From the NCBI RefSeq assembly GCF_014648095.1, contig NZ_BMQL01000001.1:1-64000 (forward strand): DNA of 64,000 nucleotides, in the 5' to 3' direction. The notes below the pieces were generated by a model that was not told where the DNA came from, ran no database searches, and worked only from the letters and a program-made list of their open reading frames with translations. A program made the translations under genes and the position numbers. Source of the DNA: Deinococcus ruber. Its GTDB lineage: Bacteria; Deinococcota; Deinococci; Deinococcales; Deinococcaceae. Shown one piece after another: positions 8,491-19,443 of the stretch (position 1 is the stretch's first letter; every line of letters starts with the position of its first letter).

Positions 8491-8988
8491 TTACATCCTA
8501 GGAAGGCGTTTGGCGTCGTCCCAGTGCATCTTGACGGTGGGCAGTGCCCCACTGACAACTGCACGGATGGCGCGGTTGGCAGCGCGTGAGCGGCTGTATT
8601 TCCAGAAAAGCTGATACGTCTGGGCGTGGCTGGCAATCATCTGGTTCTTGTATACGCTGTCGAAGTTCCTGCCAGCGCGTTTGAGCTGGTCGAGCATCTG
8701 CTGCTGCATGGCTGAGACCCCTGCCGGAAGCATCATCGACGGATCGGCCTTCATGACCGCGACCTTGACGTTTGCACCCAGTTTGCTGTGATCGGCGATC
8801 ATCATATTGGCGTACTGCTGCACAGCCGCCGACTTCGACATGCTCAGTGCGAGTTTGGCCGCCCGGATTTCGAAGGTGTTGCCCATCGCGGCTTTCGGTA
8901 GAAACGAGGTATCGGTGCGGCTGAGCATGGAGGCAGCAGAAGCAGACGTGACGGTCAGCAGCACAGCGACAGACAGGATTTTGTTCAT
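8491..8988 (-). CDS. Secreted DUF4142-family protein
   Basis: 165 residues with a signal peptide (MNKILSVAVLLTVTSASA) and a four-helix ferritin-like DUF4142 domain. Typical motifs are NTFEIRAAKLALSMSKSAAV (split helix), QQYANMMIADHSKLG and a second helix pair SHAQTYQLFWKY. Members are exported; their biochemical role is not settled. The start ATG at 8988 has TAGCCT 6 bases upstream, and the spacer itself is GGAGGC, so it could be leaderless or use a very close ribosome-binding site. Confidence 0.82.
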   Translation of the reverse strand: MNKILSVAVLLTVTSASAASMLSRTDTSFLPKAAMGNTFEIRAAKLALSMSKSAAVQQYANMMIADHSKLGANVKVAVMKADPSMMLPAGVSAMQQQMLDQLKRAGRNFDSVYKNQMIASHAQTYQLFWKYSRSRAANRAIRAVVSGALPTVKMHWDDAKRLPRM

Positions 8989-9144
8989 GCCTCCAGGCTA
9001 GAGACGCCAGGTAAAGCAGCGTGAGGGCTTGACCCCAGTGCGCCTTTACCCACCGGTCACGGAATCTTGAGGACCGAAGACGCCGTGGCTCGCCCTGCAC
9101 GCCGTTCTTCTGCACCGTTCATTCAGATGTGGTACACCGCTGTC

Positions 9145-9576
9145 ATGCGTTCTCACGTTTTCGCCTGCCTTCTGCTCCCGGTTCTCGCTCTGGCGTCTTG
9201 TACACCCGCTGTCTCCGGCAACGCGGGAAAGCCTGTCTCTCTGGGCGGCTTCGCGGGGCGCTGGGAAGGCTACGTCAATCGTTGGGACAGCGGGAAACAG
9301 CTCGCCTATACCCTAACGATCAGCAGCAGCAGCGACGGTGCAGGGATCGCAGGTAATGTGAGTTACACCAAATGCGACGCCAAAATTACGGTGCAGTCGT
9401 TGAGTGCCACCATCCTGAACGCCACCGAATCGAACACCACCGGCAGCTGTCTGGGCGGTCCCTTCACGCTGGTGCTCAATCAGGACGGCACCCGCCTCAA
9501 TTACTCGGGCTTTCAGGGATCGGACGGCTACACGACAAACGCCCCGAATACCACCGGGACGCTCGTCAAAAAATAA
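9145..9576 (+). CDS. Putative lipoprotein, beta-rich
   Basis: 143-residue lipoprotein: signal sequence MRSHVFACLLLPVLALASC with lipobox LASC. The mature part is beta-rich, starting after a short linker with GRWEGYVNRWDSG and containing two cysteines (TKCDA, GSCLGG) that could form a disulphide. I do not recognise a family; the GRWEG opening resembles lipocalin-like barrels. ATG 9145 is chosen over the longer frame because TACACC sits 6 bases upstream and the lipoprotein signal begins there. Confidence 0.75.
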   Translation: MRSHVFACLLLPVLALASCTPAVSGNAGKPVSLGGFAGRWEGYVNRWDSGKQLAYTLTISSSSDGAGIAGNVSYTKCDAKITVQSLSATILNATESNTTGSCLGGPFTLVLNQDGTRLNYSGFQGSDGYTTNAPNTTGTLVKK

Positions 9577-9677
9577 CTAAAAACTGTTCAGCTTGCCGAC
9601 ATCACCAGGACGGGACACAGCGGTTAAGAAACGCTTCAGGAAGTCGAGCGGCAGAAGCAGCAGAATATCTGTCAGAT

Positions 9678-9857
9678 TCAGGCGATTTTGCCGGTCTGCT
9701 GTGTTCTGTCGTGACGCAACGCCTGAAGCCACTGCACCTCGTCGTCGCCCTCGCGGATAAATACGCTTTCGTTGTGCCGAAGGATGCTGACGAGAAAAAC
9801 GACTAGGCACGCGAGAACGTTGAGGCCGAGCCAGGTGTAGAGAGTAACCGCAATCAT
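9678..9857 (-). CDS. Small single-span membrane protein (59 aa)
   Basis: A 59-residue frame on the minus strand starting at 9857 behind a strong ribosome-binding site (CGGAGGT, 6 bases before ATG). Residues 4-25 form one hydrophobic helix (LNVLACLVVFLVSIL in its centre). It is followed by a short hydrophilic tail with EGDDEVQWLQALRHD. It is convergent with the 9145 lipoprotein. No family recognised. The good ribosome-binding site and coherent membrane helix support a real gene. Confidence 0.7.
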   Translation of the reverse strand: MIAVTLYTWLGLNVLACLVVFLVSILRHNESVFIREGDDEVQWLQALRHDRTQQTGKIA

Positions 9858-10161
9858 GGACAGACCTCCGTGGCTATACCATCAGCTCGGGCGAGATGAT
9901 CTGCCTGAGTGAACAGACAGCGGCAGTCAGCGAAAGCTGCCTGAAACTGTTCTGAATTGGTATGAGAACGATTATACAGCAGAATAAAAAAAGTGCCACT
10001 GGCAGCGCATTTATTGGATTATTTTTCACACTCTGCCATGCTGGCCGAAGTGTGTAGCGACAGTTGTAAAATACTCCGTCTCTCAAAAACGGAACGTTTT
10101 CTGCTCAGGCGTCCCGTCGAAGGGTGGGCTTCTACAGATCGGCACCAAACGACAGGAGACA
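9858..10161. other. Intergenic region
   Basis: Three hundred bases upstream of the small membrane protein gene. An AT-rich part (9955-10090) probably holds promoter sequence. A 70-codon minus-strand frame (9874-10086) has no ribosome-binding site or family likeness and is not called. Confidence 0.4.
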
Positions 10162-10190
10162 GGGCCGCCCAGCATGTGCCGGGCGGCCCT
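10162..10190 (-). terminator. GC-rich hairpin after the M16 protease gene
   Basis: GGGCCGCCC (10162-10170) pairs with GGGCGGCCC (10181-10189), a perfect 9-pair stem 13 bases beyond the protease stop codon. No T run follows on the minus strand, so it may act as an mRNA 3' end stabiliser or a weak terminator. Confidence 0.6.
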
Positions 10191-10202
10191 GAAAGCGCTC
10201 GT

Positions 10203-12956
10203 TTACTGCGTGCTGGGTTTGGTCGGCCCCGCCGTCACGATCACGATGTTCTGCGGGTCGAGCAGAGACTTGGCTGCCGCATTGACCTGTGCCAGCGTGA
10301 CCGCTGCGATCTTCTGCGGATACTGCCGCAGTTCGTCGAGTGGCAGACCTTCGCTGTAAAACCCCGTGAAGGTCTGGGCAAGCGCCGCCGGATTGGACAG
10401 CCCCACCGTGAAGCTGCTCGTCAGGGTGTTTCTGGCGGTGTTGACCTCGGTGGCACTCAGCCCCTCGTCACGCACCTTCTGAATCAGACTGAGCGCGGCC
10501 TGCACCGCTTTTTCGGTGTCGGCGGGATTGGTCTGAAGTGTGACGACGAACGGCCCTGCCTGCTTGCCCGCGCTGAAGCCCGACGACACACCGTAGGTCA
10601 GGCCCTGCTTGTCGCGCAGTTCGGTGCCCAGGCGGCTGGAAAGCGTGTCGCCGCCCAGCACCTGATTGAGCACCAGCGAAGCGTAATAGCGCGGGTCTTT
10701 GCGGTCGATGCTCTGATAGCCCAGGTACGTGACCGCCTGGGTTTTACCGGGCAGCGACGGATTGACCCGCACCAGACCGTTCGGCTTGCCCACCACCGGA
10801 TACGTCACGCTGGGAGCCGTGCCGCTGGCCTTCCAGCCGCTGAATTTCTGGGTCAGCAGCGCCTTGGTCTGGGCCACGTCGAAATTGCCCACCAGCGTGA
10901 TGACCGTGGTGTCGGGGCGGTAATGGGCGGCGTAGAAGGCGCTCAGATCGGGCTGTGTGATGGTGCCCAGGCTCTGGGCCGTGCTGAAGACCTGCCAGGG
11001 ATTGCCCGCCGGGTATACGGTCTTGCGAAAGACCTTCTGAGCCACGCTGCCGGGGCTGTCGTCGGCCTGCTTGACCGCCTGAACCGCCCGCGCCTGACTG
11101 GTTTTGAACTGGGCTGCCGGAAAGGTGGCGTGCTGGAGAATGTCTGACAGCCCCTCGATCAGCGTGGGCAGGTCGGCAGACAGGCTGGCCCCGTCAATCG
11201 CCACGCCAAATCGGCTGGCGCTGGGTGAAAGCTGCGCCCCCACACCGTCGATCAGGCGAGCGAGCGCTGCTTCGTCGCGGGTGGTCGTGCCCGACAGCAG
11301 GTTTCCGGCCACCAGATCGACCAGCCCGGCCTTGGCGTCGGTGTCGAACTCGCGCCCGGCCAGCACGTTGGCACTCAGCGCCACGGTGGGCGTGCCCGCA
11401 TCGCGCAGCAGAAAGACCGTCAGTCCGTTCGGCAGCTTGAACTGTTCCGGCAGGCTGACCGTGGTGCTGCCAGGAGCCGGAAACGCGGGCAGGTACTTCG
11501 CCACCTCGGCGGGATCGACGGGCGGCCCGGCATTGAAGGCTTCCTGGGTGGCCCCGGTGGCGGCGCTGGCCTGCCCCTGCTGCGCCTGCGTCGGCTCGAA
11601 ATAGCCCACCGTGCGGCTGCTGTCCTGCAAATACTTCTGCGCGACCCGCTGCACGTCGGCAGGCGTCACTTTGGTCAGGGCGGCCAGGAAGCGGTCGGTG
11701 TAGCGGTAATCGCCTGCCGTGGTGGCGTCCATGCCCAGCGACCCAGCCTGCGCGTCCACCGAGACGCTGCCGAGCACTTCTCCAGCCCGGATCTGGGTGA
11801 TGGCCTGCTTCACCTCGTCGGCGGTGGGCGGAGTCCTGCGAACGTCGGCCAGGGTCGTCAGCAGCGCTTTGTCCAGCGTGGGCAGCGCCGTGCCGGGCGC
11901 GGGCGTGAAATTGAACTCGTACCAGCCGCCGTTCAGCAGGTGATTGGGGCTGGTGCCGCCGTCTGCCGCGATGCCCGACTCGAACAGCGCGGTGTACAGC
12001 CGACTGGTACGCCCCGACAGCAGGATGTAGTCGAGCACCTTCAGCGCCGGAACGTCCGGGTTGTTGATGTCGGGCAGCGGATATACCGCGCTGAGCAGCG
12101 GCGTCGCGCCGGGTTCCTTCAGCACGATAGGAGCCTTGACCGCCGGGCTGCCCAGCGTCGCCTCGGAGCGCGTGCCGACCAGCGGTACCGAGGTCTTCAC
12201 CGGCTTGGTGCCGGGTTTACCCAGCCCGCCAAAATATTTCTGCACGTCTGTGAGCATCGCGTCGGTCTGGAAATCGCCCACGATCACCAGCGTGGCGTAT
12301 TCGGGCGAATAGTATTTCTTGTAATACGCCTTCACCTTGTCGGCGCTGAACCCTTCGATGTCGGCGCGGGTGCCGCCCACCGTCAGGCCATACGGCGAGT
12401 TCGGAAAGGCGGCGGCCTGTACGGCGCGGCTCAGGCGGTACTGCGGGTCGTTCTCGTCGCCCTCGATTTCCGACAGCACCACCCGGCGCTCGCCCGCCAG
12501 TTTTTCGGCGTCGATCTGGGCATTGACCATGCGGTCGGCTTCCAGCGCCAGCACCGCGCCCGCCTTCTCGCGCTGCACGGTTTCGTGGTACGCGGTCTGA
12601 TCGTAGGCGGTAAACGCATTGAAATCGGCCCCCAGCGCCCCCAGCAGCCGCCCGAACTGCACGGGCCGGGTCGTGGTGCCCTTGAACATCATGTGTTCGA
12701 GCTGGTGGGCGATGCCGTTGACGCCCGGAGCTTCGTTGCGCGAGCCGATCTTGTAAAACACCTGCACGCTGACCACGGGTGCGCCGCGCACCTCCTTGGT
12801 CAGCACCGTCAGGCCGTTACTCAGAATGGTCTGCCGCACGCCAGCAGTGGTCGTGAGGGCAGCGGGCGCAGAGGAAGAGGCGGTGGACTGGGCATGCAGC
12901 GGCGGCCCCAGCAGCAGCAGAGCAGACAGGGCGGCAGTCAGGCGAGTTCGTTTCAT
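10203..12956 (-). CDS. Secreted M16 (pitrilysin-type) zinc protease, two-domain
   Basis: 917 residues with a signal peptide (MKRTRLTAALSALLLLGPPLHA). The first M16 unit carries the inverted zinc motif HQLEH (His84, Glu87, His88) and the downstream Glu in VVLSEIEGDEND. The second unit (from about residue 500, LPNGLTVFLL) lacks the zinc motif, as in two-domain M16 proteases where one half is catalytic and the other shapes the chamber. Probable role: degrading peptides in the envelope. GGAGG lies 4 bases before ATG. It is downstream of, and same strand as, the Hsp33/phosphoribosyltransferase pair, 100 bases away. Confidence 0.93.
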   Translation of the reverse strand: MKRTRLTAALSALLLLGPPLHAQSTASSSAPAALTTTAGVRQTILSNGLTVLTKEVRGAPVVSVQVFYKIGSRNEAPGVNGIAHQLEHMMFKGTTTRPVQFGRLLGALGADFNAFTAYDQTAYHETVQREKAGAVLALEADRMVNAQIDAEKLAGERRVVLSEIEGDENDPQYRLSRAVQAAAFPNSPYGLTVGGTRADIEGFSADKVKAYYKKYYSPEYATLVIVGDFQTDAMLTDVQKYFGGLGKPGTKPVKTSVPLVGTRSEATLGSPAVKAPIVLKEPGATPLLSAVYPLPDINNPDVPALKVLDYILLSGRTSRLYTALFESGIAADGGTSPNHLLNGGWYEFNFTPAPGTALPTLDKALLTTLADVRRTPPTADEVKQAITQIRAGEVLGSVSVDAQAGSLGMDATTAGDYRYTDRFLAALTKVTPADVQRVAQKYLQDSSRTVGYFEPTQAQQGQASAATGATQEAFNAGPPVDPAEVAKYLPAFPAPGSTTVSLPEQFKLPNGLTVFLLRDAGTPTVALSANVLAGREFDTDAKAGLVDLVAGNLLSGTTTRDEAALARLIDGVGAQLSPSASRFGVAIDGASLSADLPTLIEGLSDILQHATFPAAQFKTSQARAVQAVKQADDSPGSVAQKVFRKTVYPAGNPWQVFSTAQSLGTITQPDLSAFYAAHYRPDTTVITLVGNFDVAQTKALLTQKFSGWKASGTAPSVTYPVVGKPNGLVRVNPSLPGKTQAVTYLGYQSIDRKDPRYYASLVLNQVLGGDTLSSRLGTELRDKQGLTYGVSSGFSAGKQAGPFVVTLQTNPADTEKAVQAALSLIQKVRDEGLSATEVNTARNTLTSSFTVGLSNPAALAQTFTGFYSEGLPLDELRQYPQKIAAVTLAQVNAAAKSLLDPQNIVIVTAGPTKPSTQ

Positions 12957-13056
12957 GAAACCTCCGGTCGAGGAGCGAGAGAATGTTTGAACTGGCGTTC
13001 AGGATAGTGCGGCAGCCCGGAAGTACTGTGTGCGTGTGGACGGTCGTGGTATGCGG

Positions 13057-13620
13057 TTACTCGCGGATGTCTGCATACTCGACTGGCACACCCTGGGCAC
13101 ACAGCGGGCAACGGTCTGCGGGATACATCTGAAACACGCTGTTGCCCAGTGTCAGGAGCGGGTGTGTGGGCAGCTCTGCCCGGCTGAGCCACGCGCTCAC
13201 GCCCAGCACCGTATCGCCGCGCCCTTCCAGAAACGCCGCCACCGCCCGCACATCGTTGCCGCTGAAGATCAGGTCGTCCACGATCAGCGCCCGCTGCCCC
13301 GGCGCTGGCAGGTGCATGCGGTGAAAGGCCATCTGGCCCGCGTCGTCGTTTACAAAGGCCACCTGTGTTCCCAGATGCCGCGCCACGAAGGTCGCCACCA
13401 CCGCTCCGCAGTACGACGCGCCCACCACCAGCGAAACGTCCGACCAGACCGCCCGTACCTGCTGCGCCTGGGCATGCGTGAAGCGCTCCAGCAGCTCGGG
13501 ACGCCGAACCACGAAGCCTTTCTCGATCCAGCCGTCGCCGTGCCGTCCATTGCGAAAGGCGGTGTGACCGGAAAACACCGCCCCCACCGCCCTGAGTTCC
13601 GATTCAACTGCCAGCGTCAC
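13057..13620 (-). CDS. Phosphoribosyltransferase-like protein (orotate PRTase family)
   Basis: 187 residues with the PRPP-binding loop [13 protein letters not shown] and an upstream [18 protein letters not shown] segment as in orotate phosphoribosyltransferases. The C-terminus carries CPLC, half of a zinc-ribbon-like motif, unusual for PyrE. It begins at GTG 13620, overlapping the hslO stop by 4 bases (GTGA), so it is translationally coupled to Hsp33. Whether it is the pathway enzyme (pyrE) or a salvage/regulatory relative is not clear. Confident of the fold, not of the substrate. Confidence 0.75.
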   Translation of the reverse strand: MTLAVESELRAVGAVFSGHTAFRNGRHGDGWIEKGFVVRRPELLERFTHAQAQQVRAVWSDVSLVVGASYCGAVVATFVARHLGTQVAFVNDDAGQMAFHRMHLPAPGQRALIVDDLIFSGNDVRAVAAFLEGRGDTVLGVSAWLSRAELPTHPLLTLGNSVFQMYPADRCPLCAQGVPVEYADIRE

Positions 13621-14558
13621 GCCTGGGCGCGGGGCTGGACCTGATCGAGCGCGGCGATCTCATCCGGGGTGATGTGATAGTGCTCGTTGCACCAGTGGCA
13701 CACCACTTCCTGCCCGCCGTCGTCCATCATCTCCTGGCGCTCGCCTGCGCCGAAGTACAGCAGGCTGCTCTTGGCCTTGTCGCGCGAGCAGCGGCACTTG
13801 AAGTGGGCCGACTGCGCCTGCGCCGCGAGTTGCAGATCCAGGCCCTCGGCAGCCCGCTCCATCACTTCCATCAGCGAGTGGCGGCGCAGGTTGTCGGTGA
13901 TCGGCCCCATCGCCCGGATATTCGCCTCAACCTGTGCCAGCGCGTCCTCACTGGCCCCCGGCATCACCTGCACGAGCAGGCCGCCGCTGCGGGCCACCCG
14001 GCCACCTTCCTCGTACACGCCCAGCAGCACGGCGCTGGGAATCTGCTCGGAGGCCGACAGGTACGCCGCCACGTCTTCCGCGATCTCGCCGCTGACCAGG
14101 GGCACGCTGCCGGTATAAGGCTCGCCGTTCTCCAGCAGACGCGTCAGGGCCAGTTCGCCCTCGCTGCCCACCACGCCGCTCACGTCCAGTTTTCCGTCGC
14201 TTTCACGGATCGGCAGATCGGCTCCAGGCTCGCGCACATAGCCGCGCACCCGTCCGTCAGCGCTGCCCTCGGCCACGATCCAGCCCAGCGGCCCGTCGCC
14301 CTGAATTCGCAGCGTCACGCGGCTGTCGATCTTCTTGCCCAGCACGATGGCAAGCAGCATCGCGGCGCTCAGCGAGCGGCCCAGCGCAGCGGTCGCGGTC
14401 TTGGACAGCTGATGGCGCAGTCTCGCTTCCTCGACAATGGCGCTGCTGTCTACCGCGACCAGCCGCAGCAGGCCGCCCGCAGCGGTGCCGCGCAGAATAA
14501 AGCCGTCGGGCAGGCCCGGCGTGGCATAGGGATTGGCGGTCTGAGCGGGTGAAGTCAT
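13617..14558 (-). CDS. hslO: Hsp33, redox-activated chaperonin
   Basis: Holdase chaperone switched on by oxidative unfolding. 313 residues. The C-terminal zinc switch is intact: CRC and CHWC (CxC-x27-32-CxxC layout), followed by NEHYHIT. Residues 1-240 match the Hsp33 core ([34 protein letters not shown]). ATG 14558 has TAAGAT exactly 6 bases upstream, so the message is probably leaderless. It is first in an operon with a phosphoribosyltransferase-like gene and possibly the M16 protease. Fits the oxidative-stress biology of the genus. Confidence 0.95.
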   Translation of the reverse strand: MTSPAQTANPYATPGLPDGFILRGTAAGGLLRLVAVDSSAIVEEARLRHQLSKTATAALGRSLSAAMLLAIVLGKKIDSRVTLRIQGDGPLGWIVAEGSADGRVRGYVREPGADLPIRESDGKLDVSGVVGSEGELALTRLLENGEPYTGSVPLVSGEIAEDVAAYLSASEQIPSAVLLGVYEEGGRVARSGGLLVQVMPGASEDALAQVEANIRAMGPITDNLRRHSLMEVMERAAEGLDLQLAAQAQSAHFKCRCSRDKAKSSLLYFGAGERQEMMDDGGQEVVCHWCNEHYHITPDEIAALDQVQPRAQA

Positions 14559-14644
14559 TAGATTATCTTACACCAACGCACTCAACTTTGGAAGAGGCAG
14601 CAGCAGAAAGAGCGCTCCAGATAGCCCGCCCGACAGAAACAAAA

Positions 14645-14660
14645 GAATATATACAAAGTG
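14645..14660 (+). repeat. GAATATATACAAA element, copy 1
   Basis: GAATATATACAAAGTG in an AT-rich gap between hslO and the response regulator. The same 16 bases occur exactly at 18569-18584, and shorter versions at 47664-47675 and 49864-49876. Unlike the other three it is not just after a stop codon. Confidence 0.7.
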
Positions 14661-14777
14661 CTTCTTACGCCTCCACGCTCTCCACAGCAGCAATCTTGTC
14701 GAGTTCAATTCGAGTTCAACGCGAACGCCGCTTCCAACCTTCCCGCCCCCGCCTTTCTCCCGCGCTACACTCGCCCC

Positions 14778-15458
<681 letters not shown>

Positions 15459-15463
15459 CAGAG

Positions 15464-15508
15464 CACCCCCCAGCCGCTGACGCGGCGGCCCCCCCTGAAG
15501 AGGGGCTG
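15464..15508 (+). repeat. Dispersed 45-bp GC-rich repeat, copy 1
   Basis: A 45-base unit starting CACCCCCCAGCCGCTGACG and ending GAAGAGGGGCTG. It contains two small hairpins (CCGCTGACGCGG and CCCCTGAAGAGGGG). It recurs inverted at 52339-52382 with one C fewer. Both copies are intergenic, just after genes. Confidence 0.9.
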
Positions 15509-15575
15509 AAAACAGAGATCTGCGCTGTCCTGTTGTTCCTAATCCCTAACCCCTTGTCCCTGCTACCCTACGTCC

Positions 15576-18566
15576 ATGACGGCTTCTGTTCCCCGCCAGG
15601 ACGCGCTGGCGCTGCTGCTGCACCTCAGCCGGGCAGCTGCCCAGGACACGGCCCAGCGCAGCGCCGAATTTGCCGCCGAACTCGCGCAGCTGCTGATGAC
15701 CGCGACCCAGGCCCACGGGCTGAGGCTGCGACTGGACGGTGAAAGCCCGGTGGTTCTGGCCGAGCTGGGGCGCGGGCTGGCGCTGTGTGACGACACGCTG
15801 ATTCATCTGGCCCGCGAGCAGGATGGCCGGGCCACCCGTGGCCTGCACGACGCGCTGACGGCGGGGCCGCTGGTGCTCGACGTGGTGGGCGGCGATCCGG
15901 CAGCCGTCGCGGAACTCCACCCGCTCACCTCGCTGCTGGGGCTGGCCTTCGAGGGTGTGCAGGCCCGTGAGCTTCGGCGGGGAACGGGCCGCGAGCAGGA
16001 AACCGTGACCCGGCTGGTGCGGCGCATGGGCGGCAGCCTCGACCTGCCGCAGCTTCTGACCGCCACTGCCGAGACGGCGGCGCAGGCGCTGGGCTTCGAG
16101 CGGGCCTTCGTGGGGCTGCTGAGCACCTCACCAAACAGCAGCTCACCGAACGGGGCCGCAAACGGCTCGGTGGGGCGGCAGACCGGCGACGTGTTCACCT
16201 ACGGGTTCGATGAGGATTTCAGCGGCGGGGTGGGCGTGGGGCCGTCGTCGTTCGAGCGGCTGTTCGTGCAGGGCGAAGTCATCGTGTACGAGCGCGGGCG
16301 AGACGGCGCGGGCCGCATGGGCGCGGGTCTGGCCGAACTGAACCCCGAAACCGCCGTGATCGCCCCGCTGGTGGCGCGTGGCAGACCGCTGGGCGTGCTG
16401 TACAGCGATACCCGGCGGTCGGTGAGCATCACCGAAGACGATCTGTGGCTGGTGATGGCGCTGGCAGAGCAGGCCAGCCTGAGCATCGACAATGCCCGCC
16501 TGTACGCTGAGGAAACCCGCAAGCGCGAGAGTGCCGAGGCGATGCGCGAGGTGGGCAGCCGCCTGGCCGCCAGCCTGCACCTGGGCCAGACGTATACGGC
16601 GGTGCTGGAGCGGGCCGCCGAACTGTTCGGAGCCGATGCCTGCGCGGTCTACGAACTCCAGCCCGATGGCCGCACGCTCATCATCCGCAGCGCGGTGGGC
16701 CTGAGCAGCGAATACGTGCTGCGCTCGCGCGTCAAGCTGGGCGCGGGCGTGGTGGGCCGGGCGGTGGCAAAAGGCGAGGCCGAAGCGGTCAGCGACCTGA
16801 CCCGCGATCCGCAGGGCGGCGGAAGTCGGTACACCCGGCAACTGCTGGCGGCGGGGCGCTATCCGTACCGGGGCGTGCTGGGGTTGCCGCTCAGCGTGCG
16901 CGGCAAGGTGGTCGGCGGTCTGGCGCTGTATTTCCGGGCAGCGCTGCCCCTCACCGCCGACGATCTGTCGCTGGCCTCGGTGTTCGCGGCTCAGGCGGCG
17001 CTGTCCATCGAGAATGCCCGGCTGTACGAAGAGGAGGTGCGCCGCGAGCGCGAATCGGCGGCGCTGTTGGGCGTGGCGCGGCTGATGGGCCAGGACCACG
17101 AAGCGCCCGACCTGGAACAGACGGTGGCGCTGGCGGTGCAGGCGATGAACGGCGAGCGCGGGCTGCTGCTGCTGTACGGCGAATCCGACGACCTCAGAGC
17201 GCTCGACCACGCCACGCTGTCGGCCTTCAGCCCCGCCCCGCCCGATGGTCACCGGCCCGAACTGGCGACCTACCAGCTCAGCGCTCGCCCCGACGAACTG
17301 CGTGCTCTGCAACTTCAGCTCGGACGCGGCCCCCGCCGCCTGACCCGCCGCCACGCGCTGCCGGGCGCATCTTCGGCGCTGATCGTGCCGGTTCGCAGCG
17401 GTCAGGAAGTGTTGGGTTTTCTGTATGCCGACCATCCCGGCGAAGAAGCCCCCAACGACCGGGTTCTGGCACTGTCGCGGGCCGTGGCCGATCAGGTGGG
17501 GCTGGCGCGTACCCGCTCGCGCCTGCTGTTCGCGCTGGAACGCGAGGAAGCCCGTTACCGTCAGCTTGCCGAGGGCGCACACGACCTGATCCTGACGTGT
17601 GACAGCAGCGGCTGCATCACCTACGCCAATCCGGCCAGCGTGCGGCTGCTGGGCCGGGTGGTGGGCCAGACGCTCTCCAGCCTGCTGGAAGAACCGTCGC
17701 TGGGCGACTTCCGGGCAGCGTGGCAGGCGTGTCTGGACGCGCCCGAGAGCGGTGGACGCTGCGAGTTGCGGCTTCAGGGTCTGACGCGGGCGCTGCATCT
17801 GGAAGTGCGGCTCTCGAAGGTGCAGCCGGGCGGCGGCATGCTGCTGGTGGCCCGCGATATCTCGGAACTCGAACTGCTGGTAACGGAAATCAACCGCCGC
17901 GCCGTGGAAATCGAGCGGGCCGACGAGCGCCAGATGGAGCTTCGCAGTTACCTCTCGCTGTTCACGCAGGCGCAGGAAGAAGAACGTGGACGCATCTCTC
18001 GCGAGCTGCACGACGACACCGCGCAGGTGCTGGTGGCGATTGGCCGCCGACTGGATCGCCTGAGCCGCGAGCTGGAAGGCGGGCCAAAGAACCGCGCCGA
18101 GGATATCCGCCAGGATCTGAATCACGCCATCGAGGGTGTGCGCCGCTTTGCCAGAAACCTGCGCCCCAGCGTGCTCGACGACCTGGGCCTGATTCCCGCG
18201 CTGGAATGGCTGGCGTCGCAGGCCGCCACACCCACCCGCCTCGAACTTCAGGGCACCGAACGCCGCCTGCCTGCCGCCACCGAACTCACGCTCTTCCGCA
18301 TGGTGCAGGAAGGGCTGGGCAACACCGACAAACACGCCCAGGCCGCCAGCGCTGCCATTCGCGTGGTCTTCGGAGCCGAAAACGTCACGGTCACACTCAC
18401 CGACGACGGCGTGGGCTTCTCGCCCGAGCAGGCCAGGGCACAGGCACAGGCGGGCCACCTGGGCCTGACCGGCATGCGCGAACGCGTGCTGCTGGCGGGC
18501 GGGCAACTGAGCGTGAGCAGCGAACCCGGCCAGGGCAGCGAACTACGATTCAGCCTACCAGGATAG
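15576..18566 (+). CDS. Sensor histidine kinase with GAF and PAS domains
   Basis: 996-residue soluble kinase, no membrane spans. Order: degenerate N-terminal sensor (1-145), GAF (about 148-312, ending [11 protein letters not shown]), GAF (330-485, [11 protein letters not shown]), GAF (490-655), PAS (659-765, [21 protein letters not shown]), HisKA_3 dimerisation helix with the phospho-His in [10 protein letters not shown] (about 811), and HATPase (903-995; ADP-binding DDGVGFS and GLTGMRERV). This is the NarX/DesK-type architecture and pairs with the NarL-type regulator just upstream. Cytosolic GAF domains suggest sensing of a small molecule or redox state. TACCCT lies 6 bases before ATG, so it may also have its own leaderless promoter. 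Confidence 0.94.
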   Translation: MTASVPRQDALALLLHLSRAAAQDTAQRSAEFAAELAQLLMTATQAHGLRLRLDGESPVVLAELGRGLALCDDTLIHLAREQDGRATRGLHDALTAGPLVLDVVGGDPAAVAELHPLTSLLGLAFEGVQARELRRGTGREQETVTRLVRRMGGSLDLPQLLTATAETAAQALGFERAFVGLLSTSPNSSSPNGAANGSVGRQTGDVFTYGFDEDFSGGVGVGPSSFERLFVQGEVIVYERGRDGAGRMGAGLAELNPETAVIAPLVARGRPLGVLYSDTRRSVSITEDDLWLVMALAEQASLSIDNARLYAEETRKRESAEAMREVGSRLAASLHLGQTYTAVLERAAELFGADACAVYELQPDGRTLIIRSAVGLSSEYVLRSRVKLGAGVVGRAVAKGEAEAVSDLTRDPQGGGSRYTRQLLAAGRYPYRGVLGLPLSVRGKVVGGLALYFRAALPLTADDLSLASVFAAQAALSIENARLYEEEVRRERESAALLGVARLMGQDHEAPDLEQTVALAVQAMNGERGLLLLYGESDDLRALDHATLSAFSPAPPDGHRPELATYQLSARPDELRALQLQLGRGPRRLTRRHALPGASSALIVPVRSGQEVLGFLYADHPGEEAPNDRVLALSRAVADQVGLARTRSRLLFALEREEARYRQLAEGAHDLILTCDSSGCITYANPASVRLLGRVVGQTLSSLLEEPSLGDFRAAWQACLDAPESGGRCELRLQGLTRALHLEVRLSKVQPGGGMLLVARDISELELLVTEINRRAVEIERADERQMELRSYLSLFTQAQEEERGRISRELHDDTAQVLVAIGRRLDRLSRELEGGPKNRAEDIRQDLNHAIEGVRRFARNLRPSVLDDLGLIPALEWLASQAATPTRLELQGTERRLPAATELTLFRMVQEGLGNTDKHAQAASAAIRVVFGAENVTVTLTDDGVGFSPEQARAQAQAGHLGLTGMRERVLLAGGQLSVSSEPGQGSELRFSLPG

Positions 18567-18568
18567 GG

Positions 18569-18584
18569 GAATATATACAAAGTG
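18569..18584 (+). repeat. GAATATATACAAA element, copy 2
   Basis: GAATATATACAAAGTG beginning 3 bases after the kinase stop codon, same strand; identical over 16 bases to 14645-14660. The following 80 bases are also strongly AT-rich. Confidence 0.7.
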
Positions 18585-18669
18585 TATTAGGACATTAGGA
18601 TAAGAGAAATAAAAAATGGGATAAAATTGTAAACGGACGAAACTGAACCAACCTCAAACTCGTAAAAAC

Positions 18670-19434
18670 CTAACCCGCCTCTCTCCACACTCCCGCCATA
18701 TCTACACTCAGCGGCACTTCGACCCGCATCTGCGCCCCCGCCCAGCCGAATTCCAACCGCCACGCATGCAGCGCCTGCCGGGGCAGAATCAGATCGGCGT
18801 GTTGCTGCGGCGACAGCGTGCCGTCCATAAAGGCCACGAAGGCCGCTGGATCGCGCCCGTAGATTTTGTCTCCGAGCATCGGCAGCCCCAGCTCACTCAG
18901 GTGGGCGCGAATCTGGTGCAGCCGGCCACTCTGAGGCAGCGCCGCCAGCAGGCTGAGAGCGCCGTGCTGCGGATGGACCCGTTTTCCTAGTACCTCGAAG
19001 CGCGTCAACGCCTCTTTGCCGCCCGGCACCACGCCCTGCCGGATGATGACGGCGTTGCTCTCGGACAGCCCCAGAAAATCCAGTGGCGCATCCACCGTCT
19101 GCGACTGCCAGCGGGGATGCCCGTGCACCAGCGTCAGATAGGTTTTGGTCAGCAGGCGGTCTTTGAACAGCGTGAAGAAGTCGCGGGCGGCGTCAGCGTC
19201 GCGGCTGAACAGCTGTGCGCCACTGGTCTCGCGGTCCAGACGGTGCGGCGGGGCCAGCTCCGGCTCGCCCAGTTCCCATTTCAGATAATCCAGCACATTC
19301 GGCACGTCCACCCGCCCGCGCCCCTGGTGCGTCAGCCACATCGGCGGCTTGTTCACCACGTAAAAATCGGGATGCTCCAGCACGATGCTCGGCAGCGGCG
19401 GGCGAAACAGGGGAGGCGTGGGCGGGAACGTCAA
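18670..19434 (-). CDS. RluA-family pseudouridine synthase
   Basis: Converts uridine to pseudouridine in rRNA or tRNA. 254 residues with the catalytic motif HRLDRETSG (Asp about 66), YLTLVHG, and the family's [21 protein letters not shown] split across a conserved loop. No S4 domain at the N-terminus, unlike RluC/RluD, so it is closer to RluA/TruC size. The start is a TTG at 19434: TAAGAT (on minus, forward 19441-19446) lies exactly 6 bases upstream and overlaps the TAA stop of the preceding YceI gene. Confidence 0.9.
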   Translation of the reverse strand: MTFPPTPPLFRPPLPSIVLEHPDFYVVNKPPMWLTHQGRGRVDVPNVLDYLKWELGEPELAPPHRLDRETSGAQLFSRDADAARDFFTLFKDRLLTKTYLTLVHGHPRWQSQTVDAPLDFLGLSESNAVIIRQGVVPGGKEALTRFEVLGKRVHPQHGALSLLAALPQSGRLHQIRAHLSELGLPMLGDKIYGRDPAAFVAFMDGTLSPQQHADLILPRQALHAWRLEFGWAGAQMRVEVPLSVDMAGVWREAG

Positions 19435-19443
19435 GCCGTTATC

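Noticed and set aside
9874..10086. 70-codon minus-strand frame with a hydrophobic stretch
   Set aside because: No ribosome-binding site or -10 spacing, and it covers an AT-rich promoter-like region upstream of a better small gene.
17720..18598. 292-codon plus-strand frame over the kinase C-terminus
   Set aside because: It is an out-of-frame shadow of the histidine kinase, Arg/Gly/Pro-rich.
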